The notes under the pieces: model-generated
The model's database searches: none
What the model was told of the DNA's origin: nothing
Seen by the model: only the letters and a program-made list of their open reading frames with translations
Part shown: positions 35,885-43,305 of the stretch, piece after piece
How positions within the stretch are numbered: the stretch's first letter is position 1
How the letters are laid out: each line of letters begins with the position of its first letter
Assembly (NCBI GenBank): GCA_947501045.1
Contig: CANMUI010000012.1
Coordinates: 1 to 62,490, forward strand
Length of the DNA stretch: 62,490 bases
Source: an uncultured Psychrobacter sp.
GTDB taxonomy: Bacteria > Pseudomonadota > Gammaproteobacteria > Pseudomonadales > Moraxellaceae
Reading direction: 5' to 3'
Program-made: the position numbers and the translations under genes

Positions 35885-37015
35885 ATGAAGGATTTATGTT
35901 ACAAGCTTGAAGCGGCGCTTAAAAGTTCTTTCAACTATAGATTGCTAAGCACAAATCGAGTACGGTCATTATTAATAACTACCAGTACCGCTTTGCTTAG
36001 CACACTAGGTTATGCAGGTGAAGAACTGGTTCATCAAGATTGGCAAGTAGCTTGTGATAATACTCGCACCTGCCGTCTGGCAGGTTATCAGGCTGAAAAC
36101 AACAGCGACTTTCCAGTCTCTGTCATGCTGGTTCGCCGTGCAGGTAGTGAGGCTGAGGTGGCTGGTAAAGTCAAACTTGGTGGTGGTAAAGAGAGCTCAT
36201 CAAAAGCATTACTACAATTGGGCAATCGTCATCGCATGTCTTTATTTATCGACGATAAAGACTTGGGGGAGACCAAACCTTTTTCAACAGTAGCAGGTGA
36301 TGCCGAGCTGACCTCTGCTCAAGTCAACGCCTTACTTGAAGCCTTAACCAAATCTAGCAAAATTGAGCTGGTACTACGTAACTCACGCTGGCAATTGTCT
36401 GATAAAGGTGCAACGGCGGTTATGGTCAAAGCTGATGAGGTGCAGGGGCGAGTAGGAACCTCATCAGCTTTGGTTGGTATTGAAGGGGCTACCAAATCCA
36501 ACAGCAATGTATTGGCCCCTATGCCTGCACCGCAGCTACGTCTGGTCGTACCCGACCCTAAAATGGCTGCCAATACTAAAAAATTCACTATGAAGGCTTC
36601 ACAGCTCTCAGCTCTAGTAAAAGGTACTATAAAGGATGTCGATACCAGCTGTCCTAATTTGAGCAATAAAACGCCTTGGCGCATCAGTCGTCTCAGTGAC
36701 AGCCAGTTGCTGATACAGCATAACTGCTGGAGTGGTGCCTACAATGTAGGTAACGGCATCTGGGTTATTAACGACAACAAACCTTATAATCCGGTGCTGG
36801 TAACCACCAATGCGACCCATTATGACAGCGGTAAGATAAGCTCCATACAAAAAGGACGCGGTATTGGCGATTGTTTAAATAAAACGGACTGGATATGGAC
36901 AGGTAAGCGCTTTGAGAAAAGTCATCAAAGCAGTACAGGGATGTGCCGTATGATTGAGGCGGGCGGTGCTTGGCAACTGCCAACTTATGTCTCTGAGGTT
37001 AATGCGCCTCAATAG
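35885..37015 (+). CDS. DUF1176 secreted protein
   Basis: A 376-residue exported protein of the DUF1176 family. An N-terminal positively charged segment and hydrophobic stretch (LLITTSTALLSTLGYAG) form a signal peptide ending near residue 45. The family's opening HQDWQVACDNTRTCRLAGYQ follows, and cysteines recur in pairs through the C-terminal half. The ATG at 35885, preceded by GAGTGAGAG, is preferred over the GTG at 35876. Members are periplasmic, often annotated as invasion-associated locus B-like; function is unknown. Confidence 0.82.
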   Translation: MKDLCYKLEAALKSSFNYRLLSTNRVRSLLITTSTALLSTLGYAGEELVHQDWQVACDNTRTCRLAGYQAENNSDFPVSVMLVRRAGSEAEVAGKVKLGGGKESSSKALLQLGNRHRMSLFIDDKDLGETKPFSTVAGDAELTSAQVNALLEALTKSSKIELVLRNSRWQLSDKGATAVMVKADEVQGRVGTSSALVGIEGATKSNSNVLAPMPAPQLRLVVPDPKMAANTKKFTMKASQLSALVKGTIKDVDTSCPNLSNKTPWRISRLSDSQLLIQHNCWSGAYNVGNGIWVINDNKPYNPVLVTTNATHYDSGKISSIQKGRGIGDCLNKTDWIWTGKRFEKSHQSSTGMCRMIEAGGAWQLPTYVSEVNAPQ

Positions 37016-37577
37016 CGCCCTAGTAATTAAGTACATGGTTTGCGTGTAAGTATGCACTCTTGTGCAGCATACTAGACCTTTTATGATAGATTAAAAAATA
37101 AGTAGGGATAGCGCTTTAGCTGTGCTATACTACGTCGCCACGCAAGCTTAAGCTTACGTGTATTATGAGATTGATAACATCGCCTGCGATTTTGGGCCTG
37201 GGATGGCCAAAAGTAATTGTTGCCGATGATTTTGTGTACTTAAATAACGATCTATTAAACACTCTGTTATTTTTGACTCATATCTTATCTACTAGCCTAT
37301 AGATTGGCTTAAATTGGGTGTTATTTGCCTTTATCTGCTTTGGACAAAGTAGTGATAAAGTTGGAGTAACAGACAAAGATAAGACACTCGGCACTACCAC
37401 CAAAATACGTCAGACAGCACGTTAAGCCTTTTATTGAATTGATATGCCTTTAGCAGATCAGTTCACCGTTATCGATATTTCGGTAATGGCTTTATAATGA
37501 GCTTATGTGATGAACGGTTATCAGTGGTAGGCATCAAGCCTGTTGAATTTGCAACGGCTTTACTACCAAGGATACTC
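37016..37577 (+). promoter_or_regulatory. Long leader of the DEAD-box helicase gene
   Basis: An extended -10, TGCTATACT (37123-37131), sets a start near 37138, giving a leader of about 440 bases. The leader would open with a stem-loop (near-perfect 20-base palindrome at 37140-37159, AAGCTTAAGCTT core). Long structured leaders are known for cold-induced helicase and cold-shock genes and allow control of translation or decay. No known riboswitch is recognised, and no other gene is supported here. Confidence 0.5.
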
Positions 37578-39206
37578 ATGACTGACATCTTATCTGCAAT
37601 GCTAGACTCTGAAACTACCTCTACTGCTGAAAATACCAATACTGAAACACAAACTAACGATATTAGTTTTAAAGACCTCAATATTGCCAAACCTATTCTT
37701 AGCGCCCTTGATCGCAGTGGTTATACCAGCCCAACACCTATTCAAGCCCAAGCGATTCCTTTTGCTCTAGAAGGTCGTGACCTTTTACTATCAGCGCAAA
37801 CGGGTAGCGGTAAAACCGCCGCTTTTGTAATTCCACTGCTTGATCGTTTAAGCCGTGCCACCACCTTTGACAAGCTAACCAAAGCCTTAATCTTAACACC
37901 AACCCGCGAGCTTGCTCAGCAAGTCCATGATAGCGTGCGCACCTATTCCAAAGACATGCGCGGTCTATTTTGTGTGCCTTTAGTTGGCGGCGCGCCCTAC
38001 AATGGTCAGATCACAGCGCTCAGAAAAGGCGTGCAAGTCATCGTCGCCACCCCTGGTCGTCTACTTGATCATATTAAAGCGGGCCGTGTTGATTTATCAC
38101 ACCTTGAAGTATTGATACTTGATGAAGCGGATCGTATGCTCGATATGGGTTTTGCTGATGATATCAATGATATCTTAAAAGCGGCGCCTACCGATCGTCA
38201 GACCATTATGTGTTCGGCGACTTGGGATGGCCCAGTTGGCAAAATCGCAGCTACTTTTACCAAAAATCCTGAGCGTGTCGCTATTAAGGTAGAGTCTGCG
38301 CATATTGACGAAAAAGTATATTACTGTGATGACTTTAATCATAAAAATAAGATTTTAGACAAGATCGTTTGTCAGCCAGATATGGAACAAGTCATTATCT
38401 TTGCCGCAACTAAGCGCAGCACTGAAAAGCTTGCTAAACAGCTGGCCGATGATGGTCATAAAGCCAGCTTTTTGCATGGCGATCTGCCGCAAAGCAAGCG
38501 TAACCGTATCGTACAAGACTTGCGTAATGGTAAATGCAAAATCTTAGTGGCAACTGACGTCGCTGCTCGTGGTTTAGATGTGCCAGCAATATCGCACGTC
38601 ATCAACTATGACTTGCCGCGTCAAACCGAAGATTATGTACACCGTATTGGTCGCTGTGGCCGTGCTGGTCGTACTGGGGTTGCTATCAGCTTATGCAGCA
38701 TGGATGATCGTCCGCAGCTAAACGCAATCAACCGTTATCTTAATCGCAAGATGGACGTAGAAGTTATTGAAGGCTTGGAGCCCAAAAAGACTTATGTTCC
38801 TAGTGATGATAAAGGTAAAGGCCGCGGCCGGGGTCGTGGACGCTCAAATAGTGGTGGTCAAGGACGCGGTCGTTCAAGTGGCGGTTATGCTGGTAAGTCG
38901 AGCAGTCAAGGCCGTGGTCGCTCAAGTGACAATACTGCGACTACTCAGCGCGCCAGCAACGACAGCGGCTATCAAGGACAAGGTGCTGGCAAGTCGCGCG
39001 ACTCATCAGGTAAACCAAATGATCGCTTTGGCGGTAAGCCTTATCAAGGCAAGCGCAGTGGTCCTAGCCGTGGTGATGGTACTAGCGCGCCGCGTGGTGA
39101 TCGTGCTGCAACCGGACGTGGTCGTCCAAGCGGTAGCCAAGGTCGTCCAGCCAATCGCTCAGGCGCTCAAGGTCGTCCAAATGGCAACCGTGGTAAGAAC
39201 TCGTAA
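37578..39206 (+). CDS. DEAD-box ATP-dependent RNA helicase, RhlE-like
   Basis: A 542-residue RNA helicase. Motifs in order: Q-motif (SGYTSPTPIQAQAIPFALEG), I AQTGSGKTAAF, Ia PTRELAQQ, II DEAD, III SAT, IV IIFAATKR, V ARGLDVPAISHVINYD, VI HRIGRCGRAGRTG. After about residue 425 comes a 115-residue tail rich in RGRG, SGG and GRP repeats, an RNA-binding region of the kind seen in RhlE/CsdA relatives. The ATG at 37578 with AAGGAT before it is used; the frame is open 27 codons further. Likely important for ribosome assembly and mRNA unwinding at low temperature. Confidence 0.94.
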   Translation: MTDILSAMLDSETTSTAENTNTETQTNDISFKDLNIAKPILSALDRSGYTSPTPIQAQAIPFALEGRDLLLSAQTGSGKTAAFVIPLLDRLSRATTFDKLTKALILTPTRELAQQVHDSVRTYSKDMRGLFCVPLVGGAPYNGQITALRKGVQVIVATPGRLLDHIKAGRVDLSHLEVLILDEADRMLDMGFADDINDILKAAPTDRQTIMCSATWDGPVGKIAATFTKNPERVAIKVESAHIDEKVYYCDDFNHKNKILDKIVCQPDMEQVIIFAATKRSTEKLAKQLADDGHKASFLHGDLPQSKRNRIVQDLRNGKCKILVATDVAARGLDVPAISHVINYDLPRQTEDYVHRIGRCGRAGRTGVAISLCSMDDRPQLNAINRYLNRKMDVEVIEGLEPKKTYVPSDDKGKGRGRGRGRSNSGGQGRGRSSGGYAGKSSSQGRGRSSDNTATTQRASNDSGYQGQGAGKSRDSSGKPNDRFGGKPYQGKRSGPSRGDGTSAPRGDRAATGRGRPSGSQGRPANRSGAQGRPNGNRGKNS

Positions 39207-39261
39207 TAAACTATCATTTGATATATTAAGTTAAATCTCTATTGAGGTTTACAGATAGTTT

Positions 39262-39295
39262 AAAAAAAGCCAGATACTTGTTATCTGGCTTTTTT
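39262..39295 (+). terminator. Terminator of the helicase gene
   Basis: AAAAAAAGCCAGATA-CTTGT-TATCTGGCTTTTTT, 55 bases past the stop; also has a U-run on the minus strand. Confidence 0.92.
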
Positions 39296-39336
39296 GTGCT
39301 TCATACCTTAATTTAATGAACGCTTCTATAGTTGTT

Positions 39337-39360
39337 GTAGGCTGGTGCTAAAATCACCTC
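39337..39360. repeat. Relic of the GTAGGCTG repeat family
   Basis: GTAGGCTGGTGCTAAAATCACC starts like the elements at 19529 and 20333, then diverges; GGTG/CACC can still pair. Confidence 0.35.
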
Positions 39361-39582
39361 AAACGTTGTTATAAACCTAGCTAAGGTCTAGACATTATCT
39401 TCGGTTTACGCCTAGTTTGATGCAATTTTAGCTATCAGCAGTCCTAATATCTGAATGTTCAACAGACCCTAATAACCTGACAAGCTGAATCTAATTTTTT
39501 AGCTTTAATAAAGCTGTGCTTGCACCTAAGTTTAGCTGTGTCTATACTGCAAGTTTTTTGCCACTCACCTTGGAGCTATTTG

Positions 39583-40827
39583 ATGCCCGCTATCTCTGAC
39601 TTAAAAATAGACAGCCTACCGCTAGCTTTTGGCATCATTATGGCGATTATTGGTATAGTATTTTATACCCAAGGATTACCGGGCAAATTTTGGCGACGCT
39701 TTTATGCGGTACTGCCGGGTATCGTTCTATGCTGTTTTATACCCGCGACGCTCAATAGTTTAGGGGTCTTCGCAGACGGCATTGGTTCGCAAATCTATGG
39801 CTTTACCGCTACCTATCTGTTGCCAGCAAGTTTGCTACTCATGACCTTATCTATGGATGTACCTAAGATTTTGGGCTTAGGCTGGAAAGCGATTGCGATG
39901 TTTTTTGCGGCCAGTATCGCGATTGTGATTAGTGGGCCGATCAGTTTGGGACTGGCTAAATGGGTAGCGCCTGAGATGTTCGTTGATGATACGCTATGGC
40001 GTGGATTCTCAGCGGTAGCGGGCAGCTGGATTGGCGGCGCGGCAAATCAGGCGGCAATGAAGGAGCTGTTTGGGGTTAGTGACGACTTATTTGGCATGAT
40101 GATACTGGTTGATACCACCAATGCTTCACTGTGGTTACTAGCGATACTTATCATGGCCAAACACAGCGATAAAATTGATAAATTGCTAAAAGCTGATAGC
40201 AGCAGTATCGACAGGGTAGTTGCTGCCGTCGAGAGCTACGAGCGCGATCATGCTCGTCCTGCAACTTTAAATGATTTGATGGTGATGTTTGGACTGTGCT
40301 TTGCCATGGTTGGGGTGGCGCATTTTGTCGGAGGACAGATTGCAGATTTTTTTGCGCCATATGCTTGGGCGGTACAGTATAGTTTTGCTAGCGCGTTTTT
40401 TTGGATGGTGGTGATTATTACCTTAATAGGGGTTATCTTCTCTTTTACCAAAATTCGTAGGCTTGATCATGTTGGCGCCTCCAAAATCGGTACGGTGTTT
40501 ATCTTTGTACTGATCGCCGCTATTGGTATGCAGATCAATTTGGCGGGTATCGTCTCACAGTGGCGCTTGCTGCTTATCGGTTTGGTGTGGATGATTATCC
40601 ATGTCATTATGATTTTTATTTTTGCTAGAGTCATTCGCGCGCCGTTTTTCTTTTTGGCAGTGGGTTCTAATGCCAATACCGGCGGTGCTTCCTCAGCACC
40701 TATTGTGGCAACCGCTTTTCATCCGTCCTTGGCGCCCGTTGGGGTGTTTTTAGGCATTATGGGCTATGCGGTAGGTACGTTTGGTGGTTATATCAGCACG
40801 CAGATGATGCGCTTGATGGTAGGGTAA
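39583..40827 (+). CDS. DUF819 family membrane protein
   Basis: A 414-residue integral membrane protein with about eleven hydrophobic segments, of the DUF819 (YjcL) family. Signature stretches are GSWIGGAANQAAMKE near residue 145 and GSNANTGGASSAPIVA near residue 360, in two symmetrical halves as in ion-coupled carboxylate carriers. A soluble loop of about 55 residues lies mid-protein. The ATG at 39583 follows TGGAG; the longer frame from 39520 has no ribosome site. Substrate unknown. Confidence 0.85.
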   Translation: MPAISDLKIDSLPLAFGIIMAIIGIVFYTQGLPGKFWRRFYAVLPGIVLCCFIPATLNSLGVFADGIGSQIYGFTATYLLPASLLLMTLSMDVPKILGLGWKAIAMFFAASIAIVISGPISLGLAKWVAPEMFVDDTLWRGFSAVAGSWIGGAANQAAMKELFGVSDDLFGMMILVDTTNASLWLLAILIMAKHSDKIDKLLKADSSSIDRVVAAVESYERDHARPATLNDLMVMFGLCFAMVGVAHFVGGQIADFFAPYAWAVQYSFASAFFWMVVIITLIGVIFSFTKIRRLDHVGASKIGTVFIFVLIAAIGMQINLAGIVSQWRLLLIGLVWMIIHVIMIFIFARVIRAPFFFLAVGSNANTGGASSAPIVATAFHPSLAPVGVFLGIMGYAVGTFGGYISTQMMRLMVG

Positions 40828-40846
40828 AATCTTAAATATTTTCACT

Positions 40847-40872
40847 AAAAAAAAGCCCATCCTTGGGCTTTT
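40847..40872. terminator. Bidirectional terminator after the DUF819 gene
   Basis: AAAAAAAAGCCCA-TCCT-TGGGCTTTT. It ends the plus-strand DUF819 gene and, with T8 on the minus strand, the leftward mini-operon at 40980-41730. Confidence 0.88.
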
Positions 40873-40979
40873 ACAACATTCTATTAAAGCTTTATCCTTT
40901 AGGCTTTTACTATATTTTATTATTAATGTTATTTATTATTATAGTTATTTGAGAAGATCTGAGCCTATTAATCTAATAC

Positions 40980-41060
40980 TCATGACCCCATAAAAACTGA
41001 TAAGATAATCATTATTGTCCAAAATACTAACAGCCGTTTTAAAAAATATTCTGTATACAT
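40980..41060 (-). CDS. Tiny single-span membrane peptide (26 aa)
   Basis: A 26-codon frame, ATG to TGA, encoding MYTEYFLKRL followed by a hydrophobic run VFWTIMIILSVFMG. AGAGGTG lies five bases before the ATG, a strong ribosome site. It starts 29 bases after the stop of the next gene upstream on the same strand, so it would be third in that operon, with a terminator downstream. No relatives are recognised. Size, one membrane span and flanking basic residues resemble small stress peptides or type-I-toxin-like peptides, but this is only resemblance. Confidence 0.4.
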   Translation of the reverse strand: MYTEYFLKRLLVFWTIMIILSVFMGS

Positions 41061-41089
41061 AGAACACCTCTTATTTTTATTTAGTTAAT

Positions 41090-41467
41090 TCAGCACAGCT
41101 TATAGGATTCCATTTTATTGATTTTGCTCCGTATCCTTATAAACTGCAAATTGCAATTTTCGTAATACTGTATTTCATCTTTTTCTGTTTTCTCTAAACT
41201 TTTTTGATAAACATAATCAGCTAAAAAGACCAAACCATTCTTCATTAGTTTTAAATCATAAGTCGACAAATCTGTATCTTGATCTATATCAAGTAGCGTA
41301 ACCTTTGAGAATAGAGTGAATAATTCTAAACTGAGATTTTCATATTGCTGCTTTATCTGTTTTTCTGCCACCTCCTTGCTGCTTTTAGCGTTTTCTATCA
41401 ACATAATTTGCAAGCCACTACTAACCAAATTTAGCTCGTAATCTGATAAATTTAGACTCATATCCAT
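41090..41467 (-). CDS. Hypothetical protein with an internal duplication
   Basis: A 125-residue acidic, helical, soluble protein I do not recognise. It consists of two copies of one unit: residues about 4-57 (LNLSDYELNLVSSGLQIML ... LELFTLFSKV) and 65-117 (TDLSTYDLKLMKNGLVFLA ... LQFIRIRSKI). The shared pattern is L-S-x-Y-[ED]-L-x-L-[MV]-x-x-G-L followed by an amphipathic helix and a final F-x-[LI]-x-S-K-[VI]. An in-frame ATG two codons downstream is an alternative start. It lies between two other small genes on the same strand with gaps of about 29 bases. Confidence 0.72.
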   Translation of the reverse strand: MDMSLNLSDYELNLVSSGLQIMLIENAKSSKEVAEKQIKQQYENLSLELFTLFSKVTLLDIDQDTDLSTYDLKLMKNGLVFLADYVYQKSLEKTEKDEIQYYENCNLQFIRIRSKINKMESYKLC

Positions 41468-41496
41468 ATTGTTTTCCCATCGTTATGTAAAATTTA

Positions 41497-41730
41497 TTAC
41501 TTTTTTGTCACTGCAACTATCTCAATCGGTACCGCAAATGACCATTGCATGCCACTTGTGCAGTAGAAATAGCCTTCTTTATATGACGTAATAAAAAACG
41601 TAAAATCATTGCCGACCAAATCTTGTATAGCTTCTTCATCGCTATTGTCAGAAACAGCACACCACACAGGCTTATTTTCTCGTTCCAACATGACACGAGT
41701 CAAATGACTACCTGTTAGTTTATTGCTCAT
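41497..41730 (-). CDS. Small hypothetical protein (77 aa)
   Basis: A 77-residue soluble protein, MSNKLTGSHLTRVMLEREN at the start, then a cysteine-containing PVWCAVSDNSDEEA stretch and an aromatic C-terminal part (FTFFITSYKEGYFYC, MQWSFAVP). GGAG eight bases before the ATG supports this start over the GTG one codon earlier. It is first in the leftward mini-operon. I believe similar short unnamed proteins occur in Moraxellaceae, but I cannot check; no function is inferred. Confidence 0.7.
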   Translation of the reverse strand: MSNKLTGSHLTRVMLERENKPVWCAVSDNSDEEAIQDLVGNDFTFFITSYKEGYFYCTSGMQWSFAVPIEIVAVTKK

Positions 41731-41733
41731 CAC

Positions 41734-42131
41734 AGTGACTCCAACTATGCGCTGCTACACGCTTAACTTAGTATGGTAAGCTATTGATTATCATCAATAA
41801 TTAAAATGGAATCTATTTTAATTATATACTTACTATCGTAAGGGATATACTTAATATTTAGCAAGACAAATATTAGTTTATGGGCTAGTACTAAAAAACT
41901 GTAAGCAGTAAAAACAGCTTTTATCCTATTCTAAAACTAATACTAATAAATAACCGTTTATTTAAGGAATGGTTCTATAAGTCAGAATCATATAATTAAG
42001 CAGACAGGACAAATTAATTTTATGGATGTTAACTAAAAGTTAATAGGTAGCCACATGTTTATACTTAACTCTATTTAAACTTCGTATAAGATTACAAAAA
42101 GGCTCTGTATATAATTTTAAGGATGAGGTTT
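41734..42131. other. Divergent spacer between the mini-operon and the AraC-family gene
   Basis: About 400 AT-rich bases. It contains the mini-operon promoter and palindrome (separate entry) and another small palindrome AAATAA-CCGT-TTATTT (41948-41963) that could be an operator. Nothing else stands out. Confidence 0.45.
41770..41799 (-). promoter_or_regulatory. Promoter of the mini-operon with overlapping palindrome
   Basis: On the minus strand TTGATG (41797-41792), a 16-base spacer and CATACT (41775-41770) form a possible promoter. A perfect palindrome TATTGAT-TATC-ATCAATA (41782-41799) covers the -35, which suits an autorepressor or a Fur-like regulator; the match to the Fur consensus is only partial. 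Confidence 0.4.
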
Positions 42132-43064
42132 ATGGACGCGCTTAGTACTCTATTACAGCAGACGCAGTACTTGACTAAAACTCAGTTTTTTACTTTAAAA
42201 ACTGCAGGGAACTGGGCTTACTCAATAACCAATAAAAATATGATGTATTTTTATCTGGTTCAGTCTGGCAGCTTTTGTATTAAAATAGGAGATGTGTTGC
42301 GAGTAGCGTATGCTGGTGACATTATTATGATTCCAAATGCTAATAAACATATTTGTCATGCGCGCGGTCATCATGGAGATAATGCCAAATCGCTGGATAA
42401 AAATATATCCAATTATGATCAAGGTACTATCAATTTCACTAAAAGCAGTGTGTTGGATACACAATTGATACTGATTGAATGCCAATATGACGAGGATCTG
42501 TTTCGACCGCTAATATTAGCGTTACCACTTATATTACCTGAACACGAAGATATGGATATAAGTCAGTTTCAAGCGATTGGTAGAGCGGTTAGTTTCATGG
42601 CACTAGAATTTGAGTTTAATCGTCTGGGTAGGCTTGCGATGATTAATGAATGGGCAAGTATCGTGATGATTGAGTGCTTGCGTACCTATATCGAAGGCTT
42701 GCCTGAAACGGCAGATAACTGGCTAACAGTAATGATAGATCCACATTTATCTAAAGCGCTAAGGGTAATGCATGAATCGCCAAATATTAGTTGGACGACT
42801 CGTGATCTTGCTAAAGAGGCTGGAATGTCGCGCTCAGGGTTTACTCAGCGTTTCAAAGACATTGTTGGTATACCGCCACTGACTTATTTGACCGATTACC
42901 GCTTACGTATTGCTGCCCGCCGTCTACGCTTGCAACGAAGCAGTATTGCTCAGATTGGCGAGATGGTCGGCTACTCGTCACACTCAACTTTTAGTCAAGC
43001 TTTTAAGCGAGTTTATGAGATGTCGCCGAGCGAATATCGCAAGCAACAAAAAGATAGAAATTAA
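42132..43064 (+). CDS. AraC-family transcriptional regulator
   Basis: A 310-residue regulator with an N-terminal cupin-like sensing domain (MYFYLVQSGSFCIKIGDVL, AGDIIMIPNANKH) and a C-terminal double helix-turn-helix domain. The first helix pair holds WTTRDLAKEAGMSRSGFTQRF; the second has IAQIGEMVGYSSHSTFSQAFK and ends in the family signature MSPSEYRK. It is of the AraC subgroup with a cupin_6 N-terminus. The ATG at 42132, with AGGATGAGG before it, is preferred over 42123. It lies 241 bases upstream of the UvrA-like gene on the same strand, which may be its target. Confidence 0.9.
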   Translation: MDALSTLLQQTQYLTKTQFFTLKTAGNWAYSITNKNMMYFYLVQSGSFCIKIGDVLRVAYAGDIIMIPNANKHICHARGHHGDNAKSLDKNISNYDQGTINFTKSSVLDTQLILIECQYDEDLFRPLILALPLILPEHEDMDISQFQAIGRAVSFMALEFEFNRLGRLAMINEWASIVMIECLRTYIEGLPETADNWLTVMIDPHLSKALRVMHESPNISWTTRDLAKEAGMSRSGFTQRFKDIVGIPPLTYLTDYRLRIAARRLRLQRSSIAQIGEMVGYSSHSTFSQAFKRVYEMSPSEYRKQQKDRN

Positions 43065-43305
43065 AAAATGGTTTAAGGATTTCAACGGCTACTAATGAAC
43101 GTTGCCCTTCGATGGCCGTTTTGTTATCTAAGAAAGTAAAGTTATCCTTTTGTCTATCTATGCAAGAATACGTAAGCCTGCCGTTAGTTCTTATTTGGAC
43201 ATGTTAGACTGTTTTGCCCTGTCAAAAATATTCAGCTAAGCATACTCAAACTATACCTCAAAGCGTAAAACAGGGATGATAAGTATAAACAGGAACGGCT
43301 ACTTT

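Noticed and set aside
38767..39234. 155-codon frame overlapping the helicase tail
   Set aside because: Val/Ala-rich shadow of the RG-repeat coding region in another frame.
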